This document shows, one piece after another, positions 47,869 to 60,409 of a stretch of 64,000 bases of DNA. Below the pieces are notes generated by a model. That model was not told the DNA's origin. It did no database searches and worked only from the letters and a program-made list of their open reading frames with translations. Both the position numbers and the translations under genes were made by a program. The stretch comes from Chelonoidis abingdonii (taxonomy: Eukaryota; Chordata; Testudines; Testudinidae), in the NCBI RefSeq assembly GCF_003597395.2, contig NC_133770.1, forward strand, positions 92,328,844-92,392,843, in the 5' to 3' direction. How positions within the stretch are numbered: the first letter of the stretch is position 1; each line of letters starts with the position of its first letter.

Positions 47869-47876
47869 CATCAGAG

Positions 47877-48624
47877 ATCAACCGGATCCACTGTTTCTTC
47901 TCAAGCAACCCACATCAGAATGAGGTAGAAATCTTAGACAAGAACATTCCAGATTTGCTACATTGACCAGCAAGATAGTCTCATTAAAGCAAAGAACATC
48001 TTGTTGTGGAGGTATGTTGCCAGGGGTAAAATAATCTACAGGTATGAAATCTTAGTTAAAGAGCATTCAGTTACAGCAATCACTCAGTTGCCCCAGATAA
48101 TGTCTTATATAGCTAAAAATTTTAAAATATTTTCAGTATTCGAGGTGTATCTTTAAAATATTTGCAGTATTCTAGGTACTTTCTCTTTCAAGTAAAGGGA
48201 TGTTTACGTAATATTACAAATACTGATGTACAGAAGCTGTACTTATATATCTTACTTAAAACTGATAACTTTGTATGGGGTTAACTCTACAGAGATTAAA
48301 ATTATTTGCAAATGTTTTAAAACTTAGGTCAAAACTGAGTTCTTCCTTAACTATCTTAAGAAAAGATAATCTAGTAGGAAAAGTCTCTGAATTTTAAAGA
48401 TATTTTGTTTTAGTTTCACCATCCAATAGCAAAGAATTTTTTAAAAGGACAAATATATTACCAATACTGATATTACATTAGTTATTACCAAAATTGTGCA
48501 TCTTCCTGAAGATACCATCAGTATGCTAGTGCTCAAAGAAATAAGCCTTATTAATTTTAATTCAGTCATAGCAGAAAAAGAAAGGTAGCATTTTACATCT
48601 GCTTTACATGGTGTCAGCACACTA
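47877..48624. other. Intronic sequence without recognised genes
   Basis: AT-rich, no feature seen. Confidence 0.5.
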
Positions 48625-48945
48625 GATTACGTGTACTTTATTATCATTTATATTACAGTAGCCTCTAGTGGTTCCAATCATGATTGGGGGGACATTGTGC
48701 TGGGTGCTGTACAAATAGATAGGAAAATAGTCCCTGCCCTGATGAGTTTACATACTAAAGAAACAAGGCTGGGAGGAAAAACAGACAAAGAAAGGTGAAG
48801 ACACTTTCCTAAGAACACACAGAGCATCAGGGCAAAACTGGGAATTAAAATCCACATGAAATCCTGGCCCCATCGACCAGGTCTTTTGACTCCCAGTCCA
48901 GTGCCCTATCCATAGAGCATGCTTTTCCTCACTATAACAAGGGGC
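48625..48945 (+). repeat. MIR/L2-type interspersed repeat
   Basis: 'cattgtgctgggtgctgtac' followed by 'agtccctgccctgatgagtt', and a MIR-like end with 'gtcttttgactcccagtcca' and 'gtgccctatccat'. Diverged. Confidence 0.65.
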
Positions 48946-49094
48946 CAGAAGATTGTACAGCAACTTCTCTATAAATCAAGATTCCAAGAAATGAGAACCA
49001 GCCAATGTGGCTTCATGAAATGCAGCTCAAAGAGCTGAAGTAAAAAGAAACCTGTTGGTTCTTTCTAGGTGTCTATACCACCCTCTAAAGTAAC

Positions 49095-49178
49095 AAAGTA
49101 AGTGAGGTAAAAATCTTTTACTGGCCCAACTTCTGTCCAATATCCTGGTACCAACGCGGCTACCTCAACATTGCATAC
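49095..49178. repeat. Interspersed repeat fragment, copy 2 of the 43280 type
   Basis: 'aatcttttactggcccaact' and the tail 'accaacgcggctacctcaac' match the element at 43280-43460, with the middle removed. Confidence 0.6.
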
Positions 49179-50636
49179 ATATCTTCAAATGCAGAATTTG
49201 ACCACCTGTGAAAATGGAAGAGAGGGAACTTAACTAAACAAAACGGTAAAGTCATAATGTTAGCTAAATGTGCCATGAGATATAAGAAGGAAAGTATATT
49301 GTGGGGAGAGGAAGCAGAACTAATGAAGTAGTTCCATCAATAAATGAGAAACAGAATAAAATTAATAAAGACACAAAAGCAGCCAATAAGTTGGCTCTAT
49401 TTTAATAAGTTTGAACAACTAGTTAAGCAGGAGGACAATATAAAAACAACTGCTTAACAAAGATCGGAGAAGGGAATACTTAGAAAATATGAACATGTAT
49501 AAATTAGCCAGTCCAGACAATACAGTATATCTCTGACGATATTAAGGAATTAGCTACTAAAGAGGCTAAATTAGTAGGGAAAATCTATAAGGTTCTGATC
49601 CTGTAAGGTCCCTCAGTCAACGCTGACTTCAGTAGGGGATGGGAGCTCTCAATGCCTCACAGCATCAGGTCTTAACATTTAAGGTGATAAGTGCTGGGGG
49701 CAGAGGGAAGCAAACTATTAAGTAGCAACATACAGTGCTCTTAGTAAAGTGCACATACTTGAACTAAAATCATTTTCAATTATATACTGTCCTACAACCT
49801 TTGTTCTTCCTCCTCCTGTTAACCCCATTCATCATGTCATGCCTAAATTAGGACCTGACCTTGCGAACACTTAAGCAACGGGCCAGTTTTACTCACACAC
49901 ACACACAAATGTTTGCAAGGTCAGGATTTTAGATGGTAAGAGCTTTGAGATAGAATCTGTGTCTTTCTATGGAGCTGAAAGTGCCCGCCCCCCACCTTGC
50001 ATATATCTTCTAGCACACTTTATTTGCTACAAAAATCTATAAAATAATGATAATAACAATTGTGTAATATACACTAGCATATTATTTGTAAAAACAATTC
50101 AGCATCACTCACATAGATACTTTGAAATTTACCATAATGGGCCTCACATGAAAATTGCTGAAAAGTAGTTAGCATACAGCATCAAAGATCTGTCTACCTA
50201 TGTTAAAAAACACAACAAACCGGTTACAGCTTGACTCATGCTATCTCAGCATAGAAGTCACAAAAGCATAGGAGCATGCTTTATACAAAATATACTCTCT
50301 CCGGTTCATTGCATCTTTTATTTATTTGAGTGCACTATTAAAAGCTTAAAGAAAAATGATGTATGAATAATTATGCAAGATAATTCATTGACCCTGTAGT
50401 TATACTAGAATATTGTATGATTCACCAAAACATACTGGACTATTGGCTTCAGCCATCTGGATAATCAATCACTTTGGGTATTTTGTTATATAAATTTGTT
50501 ACAGAAAAGCGAAAATAAAATAAATTACAAACCAGATAAAAGCCCAGGTGAGTGTGTGCAAGGCAAGACTGAGTAAAACTGTACTTTTAAAAGTCTGACT
50601 GAATAGTTTTGCCTTTAGACTATGGTTACGAAAATG
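49179..50636. other. Intronic sequence without recognised genes
   Basis: Decayed foldback-like sequence at 49590-49675 ('gctgacttcagtaggggatg'), otherwise AT-rich. Confidence 0.5.
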
Positions 50637-50762
50637 GGTGGAATTTTCAAAAGTGCTCAGAGCTGGCCAAACTCTTCCCCCAGTGAAGTCAACAGGAGTT
50701 TTACCATTCACATCAGTGAGAGCAGATGTAGCCTAGTGCTGAGCTCATATGAAAATTCCACC
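50637..50762. repeat. Foldback repeat 'ggtggaattttcaaaa'
   Basis: 'ggtggaattttcaaaagtgc' at the left is mirrored by 'tcatatgaaaattccacc' at the right, with 'cagtgaagtcaacaggagtt' in the centre. Confidence 0.85.
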
Positions 50763-53643
50763 AAACATGTTTAGTAGCCCTTCGGCCCACAGAGGAAACT
50801 GTGGAACATTCACTATACAATATCATCTGTTCTGACTAACTTCTATGCTGTGGCTGAATCAGTTCACCACTATGATACCAACTGCCTTCAAAAGCCCAGT
50901 AAAAAAGTCTCCACTTCAGAACTGAGATATAGACTGAGGTTAGCGCTGATTCTTATTTACTATCTCCTTCTTTCTTTGAAGGAAAGGAAAGAATAGTAAT
51001 GCAAGGTAACAAGAAAGGTATTAATTCACAGAATACAATAAAAATAATGGAAGAACAACTTTAAAAGGACAGTTAATGATGGCTTCATTTTGGCATTGCC
51101 TTTTACCCTTTACACAGGCAAAACTTTCTAGGACTATCGGTTAAATATTATTGTAGCATGTTAAAGGGTATATTTTCAGCAGGGGTTAATTAACTACAGA
51201 ATTGTTGCTTAAATTCAAATTCAGACAAAGAGTTAAGTTTCTGAGTCCCTATTTACCTGAGCATGGGTATAAATCAAGTAGCCATGGGCTCAACTCCTCA
51301 GATTTAGCCCCAACAATTTATTTTGTGGGCAAATACACGGGTGTGTCTTTTGCAAGTACCAGCAAATAAAAAAGTTGTTTCTCTTCCTGGTTGAAATATA
51401 CCCCAAAGTCTTAATTTGGGACATAAACACACAATACCTCATTGTATTTTTGAGCTGGAATATAAGAACACAGCCAGTTCTGAGTGCTCATGAGCATTCA
51501 GAGCTCAGCTGCATGGTCCATGTATGGTGGATTAGCTCGTTCCTTTCAAATGGCCAGCAACTGGCAAGAATGTTCCTTCAGTCTAATTACCTTTATAGTC
51601 CAGCCAATGTGAGCACAAGAACCTTTCATTTTGAATATTTTGACACAAATGGTTCCTCTAGGCTGTATAGCAGCCATCAATAGACTCCTGCCTTAACATA
51701 TTTCAGAAGTGACTTTGATAATGAAAATCAATGTAAGCTAAAGGCAGGATAGCTTCTATAAAGTACCTCGTAAGCAAGGTTTCCCATCCTCATACTCCAG
51801 CAATGATGTTTTCCCCCCAGTGACTCATGAACTTCATTGAAATTTCACATTGCTAACTTTTTCCCTATAAAAACCCCACTCATTGAATCAATGTGTGTTT
51901 GACCTTGAGGACACACTGAAAAACTATAGGCTTGTTTTTCTGAGAAATTTTAAGTGTTTTGTAAAGGTCAATATGGACAAAGTTGTTTAAGGGAAGCTAG
52001 TGCTTGAGACAACACCAGAGATAGAGACAACAGAAAAACAATCAATCAATCAAGCGTGAATGGAAACAGATATTCAGTCAGATGCATGCATTATGGCCCC
52101 AATTCAGGCAGGTACTTAAGCACATGCTTAACTTTCAGGCAGACGTGCTAAAATGCCTTCCTGAATCTAATATATGCATTAACTGAACCAAAAGACAATA
52201 CGACAAACACAGTTTGAGTTTGTTCTAAAACAACAGTAATCTTTAATCATCTGAAATAAGGCAGATTCTCTCTGAGAGCAGCAGCACAAAAAAGAATAAG
52301 AAAGCAAGGCGGTACAATCTAAACGTACAGAAGCAGAGTGAAGCCTGTAACTGTAGAACATTTATGAGATGGATTTTTGTATCTCTTCTCCACAATATAA
52401 AAAAAGAGCAGATACAAGTTAGGAGAGCAATTGTTAGATACTAAATGTGTATAGTACATGGAGGGGAAGCACACATCACAAAATAATATTTGTTCTTTTT
52501 TATGATGCTGCTGCTGTTAATGCATAGTAAATCAACAACAAAGGACTATGTTGCAACAGTCACAAATTCTCAGCCAGAAACAACTCATGCCAGCCAAAAG
52601 ACAGAGGTGTAGGGGTGTCAGACTTACCCAGCAGAGAGGTAAATTCCATTTTTAATTGTGCCATATTTCCTTTTGGCATTTTAACCCAGCTACCCTGGCT
52701 CTTTTTCACTTATTTTAAACGTGTTTTTTTTTATTTTCTACTTTTTGGTTTGTTTTTTAACCGTTGTCTATCTTTCTGTTTGTTTTGTTGGTAATGGGGG
52801 GTTATTAGGTTTTGTGTTTAACCGTTTTCTTCCAAACACCAAGCCTTTGTCTCAGCATCTTCCCAAAACCTCTCTCTCCAGTGTAATTTCTTCTCGTTTC
52901 CAGCATTTTTAATCTTCTCTCCCACGAACTGTACCAGGCCACTGAAGGTTGTTCATATGGTGCCAGGAGACGAATAGCAGACTAGTCAATAGCAAGACAA
53001 AGTCTGAGAAATGTGAATCTGAGAAATACAATGATTTTGTCTGGAAAAAATTATCAGAACGGCAAATTTTGAACCTTTTTGACCAGTTCTAGTGAATAAC
53101 ATCCTGCAGCTGTAAAAGTGTGCTGCTCAGTCCCTTTTTAGTACTCCTGCTCCCAGAAAACTGATGCGACTGTATGCACATAACTGATGCCAGAATTTGT
53201 CCAAAAATATTTGGGCTGACACAGCATCATCACAGATAATTGGTCCCAGGCCATTTACGTCTGACTTCATAATATTTGAAGCCCAGGGTTATAGTTAATT
53301 TTTGCTAATGAGAAACAGTGAGCAAGGAACAATTATGTGCCAAACTATCCCTCAGGAGACATCCAGTAACAAGGAATGTTTATGATTACAGTTGGTCTCC
53401 AGCCCTCTCTCTTGGTGAGAAGGCCTGTGAGTTAAAGCAGAAACAAACACATGGTCTTTAATTAACCTCCTTTCAACTAACACTTGACTTTTTCCAGGAG
53501 ATAGTTTCTCTCCCACTTCAGATAAGAACACTGGTGATTTTGAGTGGAATGGATTCAAACTAAAAAAACAATGATGACCGTTTCAAGATCCCCAGAATTG
53601 CTACCAGATGGAACAATAAAAACTGCTCTGCTAATCCAGAAAC
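50763..53643. other. Intronic sequence without recognised genes
   Basis: Includes a small foldback at 52096-52168 with 'aattcaggcaggtacttaag', and an old repeat tail at about 53040-53095 ending 'gaccagttctagt'. No coding exon. Confidence 0.5.
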
Positions 53644-54275
53644 TAGGGTTGCTAACTTTTGAATCACACAAAAACGAACACTCTTGCCCTGCCCTGGGCC
53701 CCACCACTACCCCACCCCTTCTGAGGGCCTGCCCTCCACTCACTCCACCCACCCCCTGTCACTCACTGTCTCCCAACCTCATTCACTTTCACCAGGCTGC
53801 GGTAAGAAGTTGGGGTGTGGGAGAGGGTGAGGGGTGCACACTCCAGCCCAGCAGTGCTTACCTCAGGTGGCTCCTGGTCAGCGGCACAGTGGAGCTAAAT
53901 AGGCTCCCTGTCTGCCCTGGCACTGTACGGCTCCTGGAAGCAGCCGACATGTCCAGCTCTTAGTCGGAGGGGCCGGGGGGCTCTAAGCGCTGCCCGCGCC
54001 TGCAGATACCACCCCCGCAGCTCCCATTGGCTGCAGTTCCCAGCCAATCAGAGCTGCAGAGCTGGCGCTCATGGCAGGAGCAGTGCACGGAGCCCTTGGG
54101 GCTGCCCCTGCGTCTAGACGCTAGACAAACTAGCCATCTCCAGGAACTGCGTGGAGCCAGGGGGCCTGCCTTACCCCTGCTGTGCCACCAACCGGACTTT
54201 CAGCGGCCCGGTCAAGCCACCAGGGTCCTTTTTTGACTGGATGTTACAGTTGAAAACCAGATGCCTGGCAACCCT
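53644..54275. mobile_element. GC-rich MITE with 'agggttgc' termini, 632 bp
   Basis: Left end 'agggttgctaact', right end 'cctggcaaccct', forming short inverted repeats. The interior is CpG- and C-rich, unlike its surroundings, and of a type frequent in turtles. The 139-codon and 69-codon open frames here come from that composition. Target duplication not resolved. Confidence 0.75.
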
Positions 54276-57227
54276 ACCTTCAGGCTGATGAGAAAGGTAC
54301 TATAAGAAGACCTATTGGCCATAAAATTATATATGATGGCTCAAAACACCTGTAGAATGGATCTAAACAGTTATGTGGGTTACTAGAATTATCTGCACTG
54401 AACACATCTCTATTAAACCCTATAGCACTCTTCCATAAATATCAATATATTCATTCAGGGGAATATTAGGTACAGTGTAAGAAACCAATAGCAACATGCT
54501 TACAGCCCCACCTTCTATCATCAAAACATACAGGAGCTATGTTGTAAAGTAGAAGATCCATAAACCTGGATCAGAATTCTAACAATTCAATAAACTAGCT
54601 GAAGAACAATCTTAAAAAGTCCAGAAAATAAAGAAGAACTTTGGAACTTAAGACAAGAAAAACTTTGAATAAGTTATAATGTATTAGCTGGCTCCACTCA
54701 TGTGATTTAAGTGTCTCATTTGGGACGTTTTAACTATTATAAAACTAGTAGCATGTGAACCTGAATTTTCAAACAAGAGGCCTCTTGTTTCAGGACATAC
54801 CCTCTCCTGCCTGCTCAACCTCCTCTGATTGGGCTCATCCAAGGGAGCAGGGTTGAAACAATCAGGTCACAGCTTCCCTCAGAAACCGTGTCAGGTAAAG
54901 TGAAGGAGGCCTGTGGAAAGGCTAGGCCTTTAAAGATTTGTGGACATGGGTTGATGGTTCACAAGTAGAATTAGAACATGAACCCACCACATTTTTTCAG
55001 GAGAGTGCAAAGTCTTGGCCCATTTGCACACCACAAATCACACACATTTCATGTAACGAAGCATAAACCAAAGCATAGTACAAAACCCTCTCCTTGCCCT
55101 AGTATACAGGTGAGTCTGTCCACCCTGAGCAACTTTCTGATTCCTAGTGATCCACGATAGAGTAAATGATTTCATCCAAGGCTAGCCAATATTTCCTTCC
55201 TTCCTTCCTTCCTTCCTTCCCCGCACTTGCAAAAATGTTAGTTCTCTACACAGTCTCCACCACAACAGTAGATGCATACAGCCTAGCTCTCCTATTCATC
55301 ACTGGCAAACAAACCTAGGGGTAATTCCTGGCCTCACTTAAGTCAGTGACGAAACTCCCACTTACTTCACTAGAGGCAACCATTAACCCGAGGAGTTCAA
55401 TCCTGCACTTCTTCACCACACAAATCTTCCAGCGATTTCAATGGCAGGAAATTCAGGATCCAGACCCAGACAAGATCTATGCACCATCAGAAATATATAC
55501 ACATAGTAAGTAGTCTAGATTCCATTTAAAAAGTAGCTGGATGAGTGTATGTGCATACATGTTAAAAATATCTACAATTTTTGCATACAAGATCAAAGGC
55601 AAGGTGTGATGGGGGAGAGTAGGATTTAACATTTCTATAAAAGGCTTATATAAAACCCAAACTTATAAAAAACTCAGCAGTAGAGCTGATTGAACATTTT
55701 GGTGAAAAAAACTTTACAAATCTCAAAAGTTTGAGGTTGGTTGGTTTGTTTATTTTGTTAGAAGATACTTACCATTTTCTGAGCAGTTCCACTCAACAGC
55801 TGCCCAATAAATATCACCTCACCGTTTCATCCACATTTTACAATCCCCATGGTGTTTTCTGGGGAAACTCAAGAATGACGCTAAATTGGAAAAAAAGAGA
55901 ACCACTTGGCAGAAGGCTTTATGCATATTGATTAGACCAGGTTCTTTCCATTACTTACTCACCACGTATTACTTTATTAGAGAAAATTCACTTAGAACTC
56001 TTAAACCACAATTGCCTTGACTTGCCCAGGCACCCAAGGCCAAATCCTGGGACAACCTATGCAAGCTTGCAAGACCCAAAATGCACTAGAAACAGGGCAG
56101 AGCTTTACGGTGGCTCACTGTAAAGTGGGAATTGTAGGTGGACTAGGGCATACCCAGTGCAACTGTATCCAACATACACTCGCTGGGTCAAAGCTACACG
56201 AAGGAAAGAGCTTATCAGCCACTACCCTCTTCTATATTTAGTACTAGTGTTCATAGCCCAGATGTCTGGGTGGGGCTGACAATTCCTATCCTTCACCCTT
56301 TGACATCTTTTTATGGAACAAAACACTTCTTTTAGTTGGACTTTGCTGAGTTTACTACAACATTGTCCTTGGTGTTTCATCTACATTTTAGCCTAGTACA
56401 AGCTATTCTTCTTATTAATCTTAATACAAGCTTGCAAACACAATACAGCAGTCAGCCAAATAGAGTTTTAACAGGGCATTACCGATTACTAAAACTTCAC
56501 TACAACTATTGTATGTGAAATGCACACTTCTGTGCTAATGCACTCATTAAACACACACCAAAGATTACTAAAAATTATGCTTAGGAACAAGGATGCTCTT
56601 AAGAATTTAGTTCAACAAAACCAATATTCAGCTAACATCTCTAAAGACCTAATTGTATTGTTTTAAAAAATAATTCCAGTATTTTTATAGAGAGAAAAAA
56701 CAAAAAACAATATACTCCATTAGAGCATATCTTGATTGCTTACCGTAAAACAGTACATCATTTTTGTTATATAAATGAGCAGATTTTTTTTTTAAGTCTG
56801 ACACATTTATGTAAATATTCAAACAAAACAATTTGGTGAAAGAGAATTATTCACCCTTCCCCCACTTAAACATATGCTTAGCATATTTACAACGCTCTTC
56901 AGACCAGAAAAGCGCTTGAAGGCATTTATGTAATTATGTAATAATGATCTTGGGCCTTGGCAAACATGATCACCACCTCTGAAAGAGTCCAGCACAAGAA
57001 ACTGTTTTTAAGCCAGGTGTATCCTGAAGGCTCCATTCAGTATGAGGATGCACTTTTCACATAACTTTGCTATTTAAATTCTCTTGTGAAAAGATCAGAA
57101 TTCCCAGTGAACAAGTGAAAATGGCTCTTCACTGAAGCCCTGTCCCTAACTCAGCACATGAGAAATTATTTGCTATTTCTGGCACCCTTCAAAAAAAGTC
57201 ATGTCGCCAAACTGACACTGGAGTCAG
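54276..57227. other. Intronic sequence without recognised genes
   Basis: AT-rich, apart from the (TTCC)n tract. Short frames, such as 55731-55931, show no recognisable domain. Confidence 0.5.
55193..55220. repeat. (TTCC)n microsatellite
   Basis: Seven perfect TTCC units. Confidence 0.97.
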
Positions 57228-57230
57228 TAC

Positions 57231-57683
57231 CTAGGTTCCCTGTAAGCTGTGCGGCCACACAGTAGGCTATTTAGGGCCACACAGGTCCTAAATAGGTCAC
57301 ACCAGAACTGCCGTGGCTGGCGAGAGGAGCCCCTCCTCTGGCCCAGCCTCACTGAGGCTGCTGCGGCCCGGGAGAGGCGACCCCTCCCCCACCTCAGGTG
57401 CTGCTGCAGGAAGACAGAGCTGGGCACAATCCTCTCTCCCTGTTGTAGCCCCAGGGCAGCCTGCACCCCAAACCTCTTATCCCTGGCCCCACCCCAGAGC
57501 GCTCACCCACACACACACCAACCCTCTGCCCCAGCACTGAGCCCCCTCTCACACTCCGAACCCCTAGGCCACACACTGCCACATGAATTTTGTTATATGC
57601 AATATGGAGGTGATGTTTCCCACATCACCTCCACATTGGTGCACATAACAAAATTCAGTGGGAAAATTTAGCAGAAACACTGG
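57231..57683. mobile_element. GC-rich inverted-repeat element with internal hairpin
   Basis: Starts near 'taggttccctgtaagctgtg' and ends near 'tttagcagaaacactgg'. It contains a strong hairpin at 57585-57656, where 'gaattttgttatatgcaata' is answered by 'gcacataacaaaattc'. The 140-codon open frame on it is a by-product of high C content, not a gene. Confidence 0.7.
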
Positions 57684-58214
57684 TCAGTACACAAGTAAGC
57701 ACAACAAATCCCAGCACATAAAAGGTATTGCCAAATAAAATAAATGAACTTGCATACCTGAGGAAGGAAGGAGGAACAAACTGAACAGATCTGTGAATCA
57801 GACTTGCTCCAATGGCACTTCCAAGGTGGGAACTACACACAGACCTGACCCAAAATTTAAAAAACCTAAATCCTCCAGGCAAGAAGCAAAATCAAGATGA
57901 CAGCTCATTTTCAGCAAGACCCATGGCACCTCGCACCAGCAGCACATTTTCCCCCTCTCAGGTCAACCAGTTATGTTTTTGAACTAATGACAGTGTGTAA
58001 AACTTTACACAGTGCAAATTATAGAAGTCTATGTGACACAGTCCTGACTTTGCCAGCACAACAGAGAGCAAAATGGCCACCTCTCAAAGAAAATATGTCA
58101 GATGAGAATTACACAGAAAGGGCCAACAAGGCAGTTGTCGGGAGCAGGCTGCCATCTATCTGTTCAGGTACATAATCTGGTACGACCTTCAACATCATTG
58201 TTTCTGAGCTTCTC

Positions 58215-58420
58215 ACAATCATTAGTGGAATTTTTTCCCATAATATCCATGTGAGGTAAGGAAGTATTATCCCCATTTTACAGATGGAGAATTGACGGCA
58301 CAGGAGTAGATTGAGTGATTTGCCCAAGGTAAAACAGGAAATCTGTGCCTGAGCTGGTAACTGAATCCACGTCCCTTGAGTCCTACTCCAGTGTCTCATC
58401 CATTAAGACCGTCCTTCCTT
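58215..58420 (+). repeat. MIR-type SINE
   Basis: Core 'ccccattttacagatggaga', then 'gatttgcccaaggtaaaac' and 'agctggtaactgaatcca'. Clearly MIR-like. Confidence 0.8.
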
Positions 58421-58930
58421 TCCTAAGTTGCTGTTCCTCTAAATTGGAGCATCATGAGTACCTGCATTTTGCCAGGGAGCACTTGCTGCTGGGTCTTTCA
58501 TTGATTTTGTGAATTTGGGGTTTTAACGGTTTTCATTTTGGATGAAATGCTATTTGGGTCTGGCATGTACTGGGCCAAATATTTTTTCAGTTATCCTATG
58601 TTAGTTGTCCATACTGCAGGCCTATGGGCATTAGATCCTTTGTATTACAAATATGCCTGGTACAACTAATGTTCATACCGTGTTTGGATGATAAAAAAGT
58701 ATTCATATAGCATTTTATATTACTATTGCGGCTGGGCTCATGGATATTGTTCTTGAGTCGTGCAGGATTTAGGCTGAATTAAATAACAGAGTCATTTTGG
58801 GCCATTCAAAAATCCTTGCTGGCAACTTCTTGACAGGGAACAAAAGCAGAAGCGTTTAGCATAAATGAACACTGCAAGGATTCTGAGGGCAAAGTATGCT
58901 AGCAGAGCAACAAGAAAGGTACCTATGTAG

Positions 58931-59597
58931 TGTGATGGGGTGAGGCCAGATGGCTACAGTAAAGTACTGAGAAACAGGTATGTTAGCCCCAGGCTAAACA
59001 AATCCCTAGTACCCTGGTAACCAAATGGCAGTTGCTCCAGGTTAATCANNNNNNNNNNNNNNNNNNNNNNNNNNNNNNNNNNNNNNNNNNNNNNNNNNNN
59101 NNNNNNNNNNNNNNNNNNNNNNNNNNNNNNNNNNNNNNNNNNNNNNNNNNNNNNNNNNNNNNNNNNNGACCTCCTCCGGTGTCTGATAACGCTTGTCCTT
59201 CCTCAATCCTCAAGCTTTCTCACTCCAGCTCCTTGCCTTCTTGCTCCCAGCTCTCACAACAAGTACGCCCTTCTCCTCGGCTACCCTCTGCCTGACTGAG
59301 GAGCTCCTTTTAACTGTGGTGAGGATAAAGAAGGTGTTTGGAGGAGGCCATGGGGAAGTAGCCCAGGGAGTTGTAGCTGTCATGCAGCTGTTACAGGAGG
59401 CACTATAGACAGCTGCGATCCACAGGGCCCTGGGCTGGAACCCGGAGTAGAGGGCAGGCCCGGGTTCCCCCGAACCTCGCAACTCCTGATCAGACACAGG
59501 AGGAGCTGTGGGTTCCACAAGAGGGGAAGATCACTGAGGTGAACAAATCCGCCAATAAGCACAGGACCCACCAAGGTAGAGGAGGAACTTTGTCACA
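58931..59597 (+). mobile_element. LTR-like repeat interrupted by an assembly gap
   Basis: Begins 'tgtgatggggtgaggccaga' and ends near 'ggaactttgtcaca', the borders of a turtle LTR-like repeat as I remember it. 59049-59167 are Ns. The 130 bases right of the gap are pyrimidine-rich and appear to be in the opposite orientation to the rest. No target duplication was found. Confidence 0.55.
59049..59167. other. Assembly gap (119 N)
   Basis: Unknown bases. The open frame reported across it is meaningless. Confidence 1.
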
Positions 59598-60094
59598 ACA
59601 GGCAGAGTAATCTAATATGACCGCATGCCAAGGAAAATCCTCTCTTAATCTCCTTGTTTGTCATGGTCCTTGAGGACTGACCCAATGGAATGATATTAAA
59701 AGCTAGGAAAAATAAGCCTTCTCTTGGCTTTTCACATTACACGTTCCCTTAAGGATAATGTCACACAGGAAAAGTTATTCTGAGCAAGCCACTTTTTTGT
59801 ATATACCCAAATATTCCCAAATCTTTTACAGAGCTCTCTCCAGTAAACACCCATTATCAATCTTTCATCCATAAGCTTTGGCACAGTGAGGAACACATGC
59901 CAAATTTTTGCACACATTTTCCCAGTACACTCTTCCTTATCAATCTTATTCAGACAGAATTTCCCTGATATGAAACTAGTTGCTTTTTCACCTTCCCAGC
60001 CAGTGGAACAGGGAAACAAATGCCAAATGTTTCTGATTACTCTGCTGTATGATAACTACACAGTATATCCTATACAGGACATTTTCATATAGAG

Positions 60095-60401
60095 CAGAGG
60101 TCAGCAACCTTTCAGAAGTGGTGTGCCGAGTCTTCATTTATTCACTCTAATTTAAGGTTTCACGTGCCAGTAATACATTTTAACATTTTTAGAAGTTCTC
60201 TTTCTATAAGTCTATAATATATAACTAAACTATCGTATGTAAAGTAAAGAAGGTTTATAAAATGTTTAAGAAGCTTCATTTAAAATTAAATTAAAACACA
60301 GAGCCCCCCGGGCTGGTGCCCAGGACCCGGGCAGTGTGAGTTCCACTAAAAATCAGCTTGCGTGCCGCCTTTGGCACGCATGCCATAGGTTGCCTACCCC
60401 G
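60095..60401 (-). mobile_element. Non-autonomous hAT transposon (MITE), second copy
   Basis: Same family as 3456-3767 but inverted: it starts 'cagaggtcagcaacctttca' and ends 'ggttgcctaccccg'. The flanking octamers 'atatagag' (60087-60094) and 'atataaag' (60402-60409) agree at 7 of 8. Confidence 0.92.
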
Positions 60402-60409
60402 ATATAAAG

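Noticed and set aside
53544..53963. 139-codon open frame
   Set aside because: It crosses the border of a C-rich MITE and combines intron and repeat sequence.
57249..57671. 140-codon proline-rich open frame
   Set aside because: It falls inside a GC-rich inverted-repeat element. The composition removes stop codons and no domain or splice context is visible.
59032..59295. Open frame across the assembly gap
   Set aside because: Nearly half of it is Ns, so there is no evidence for a protein.
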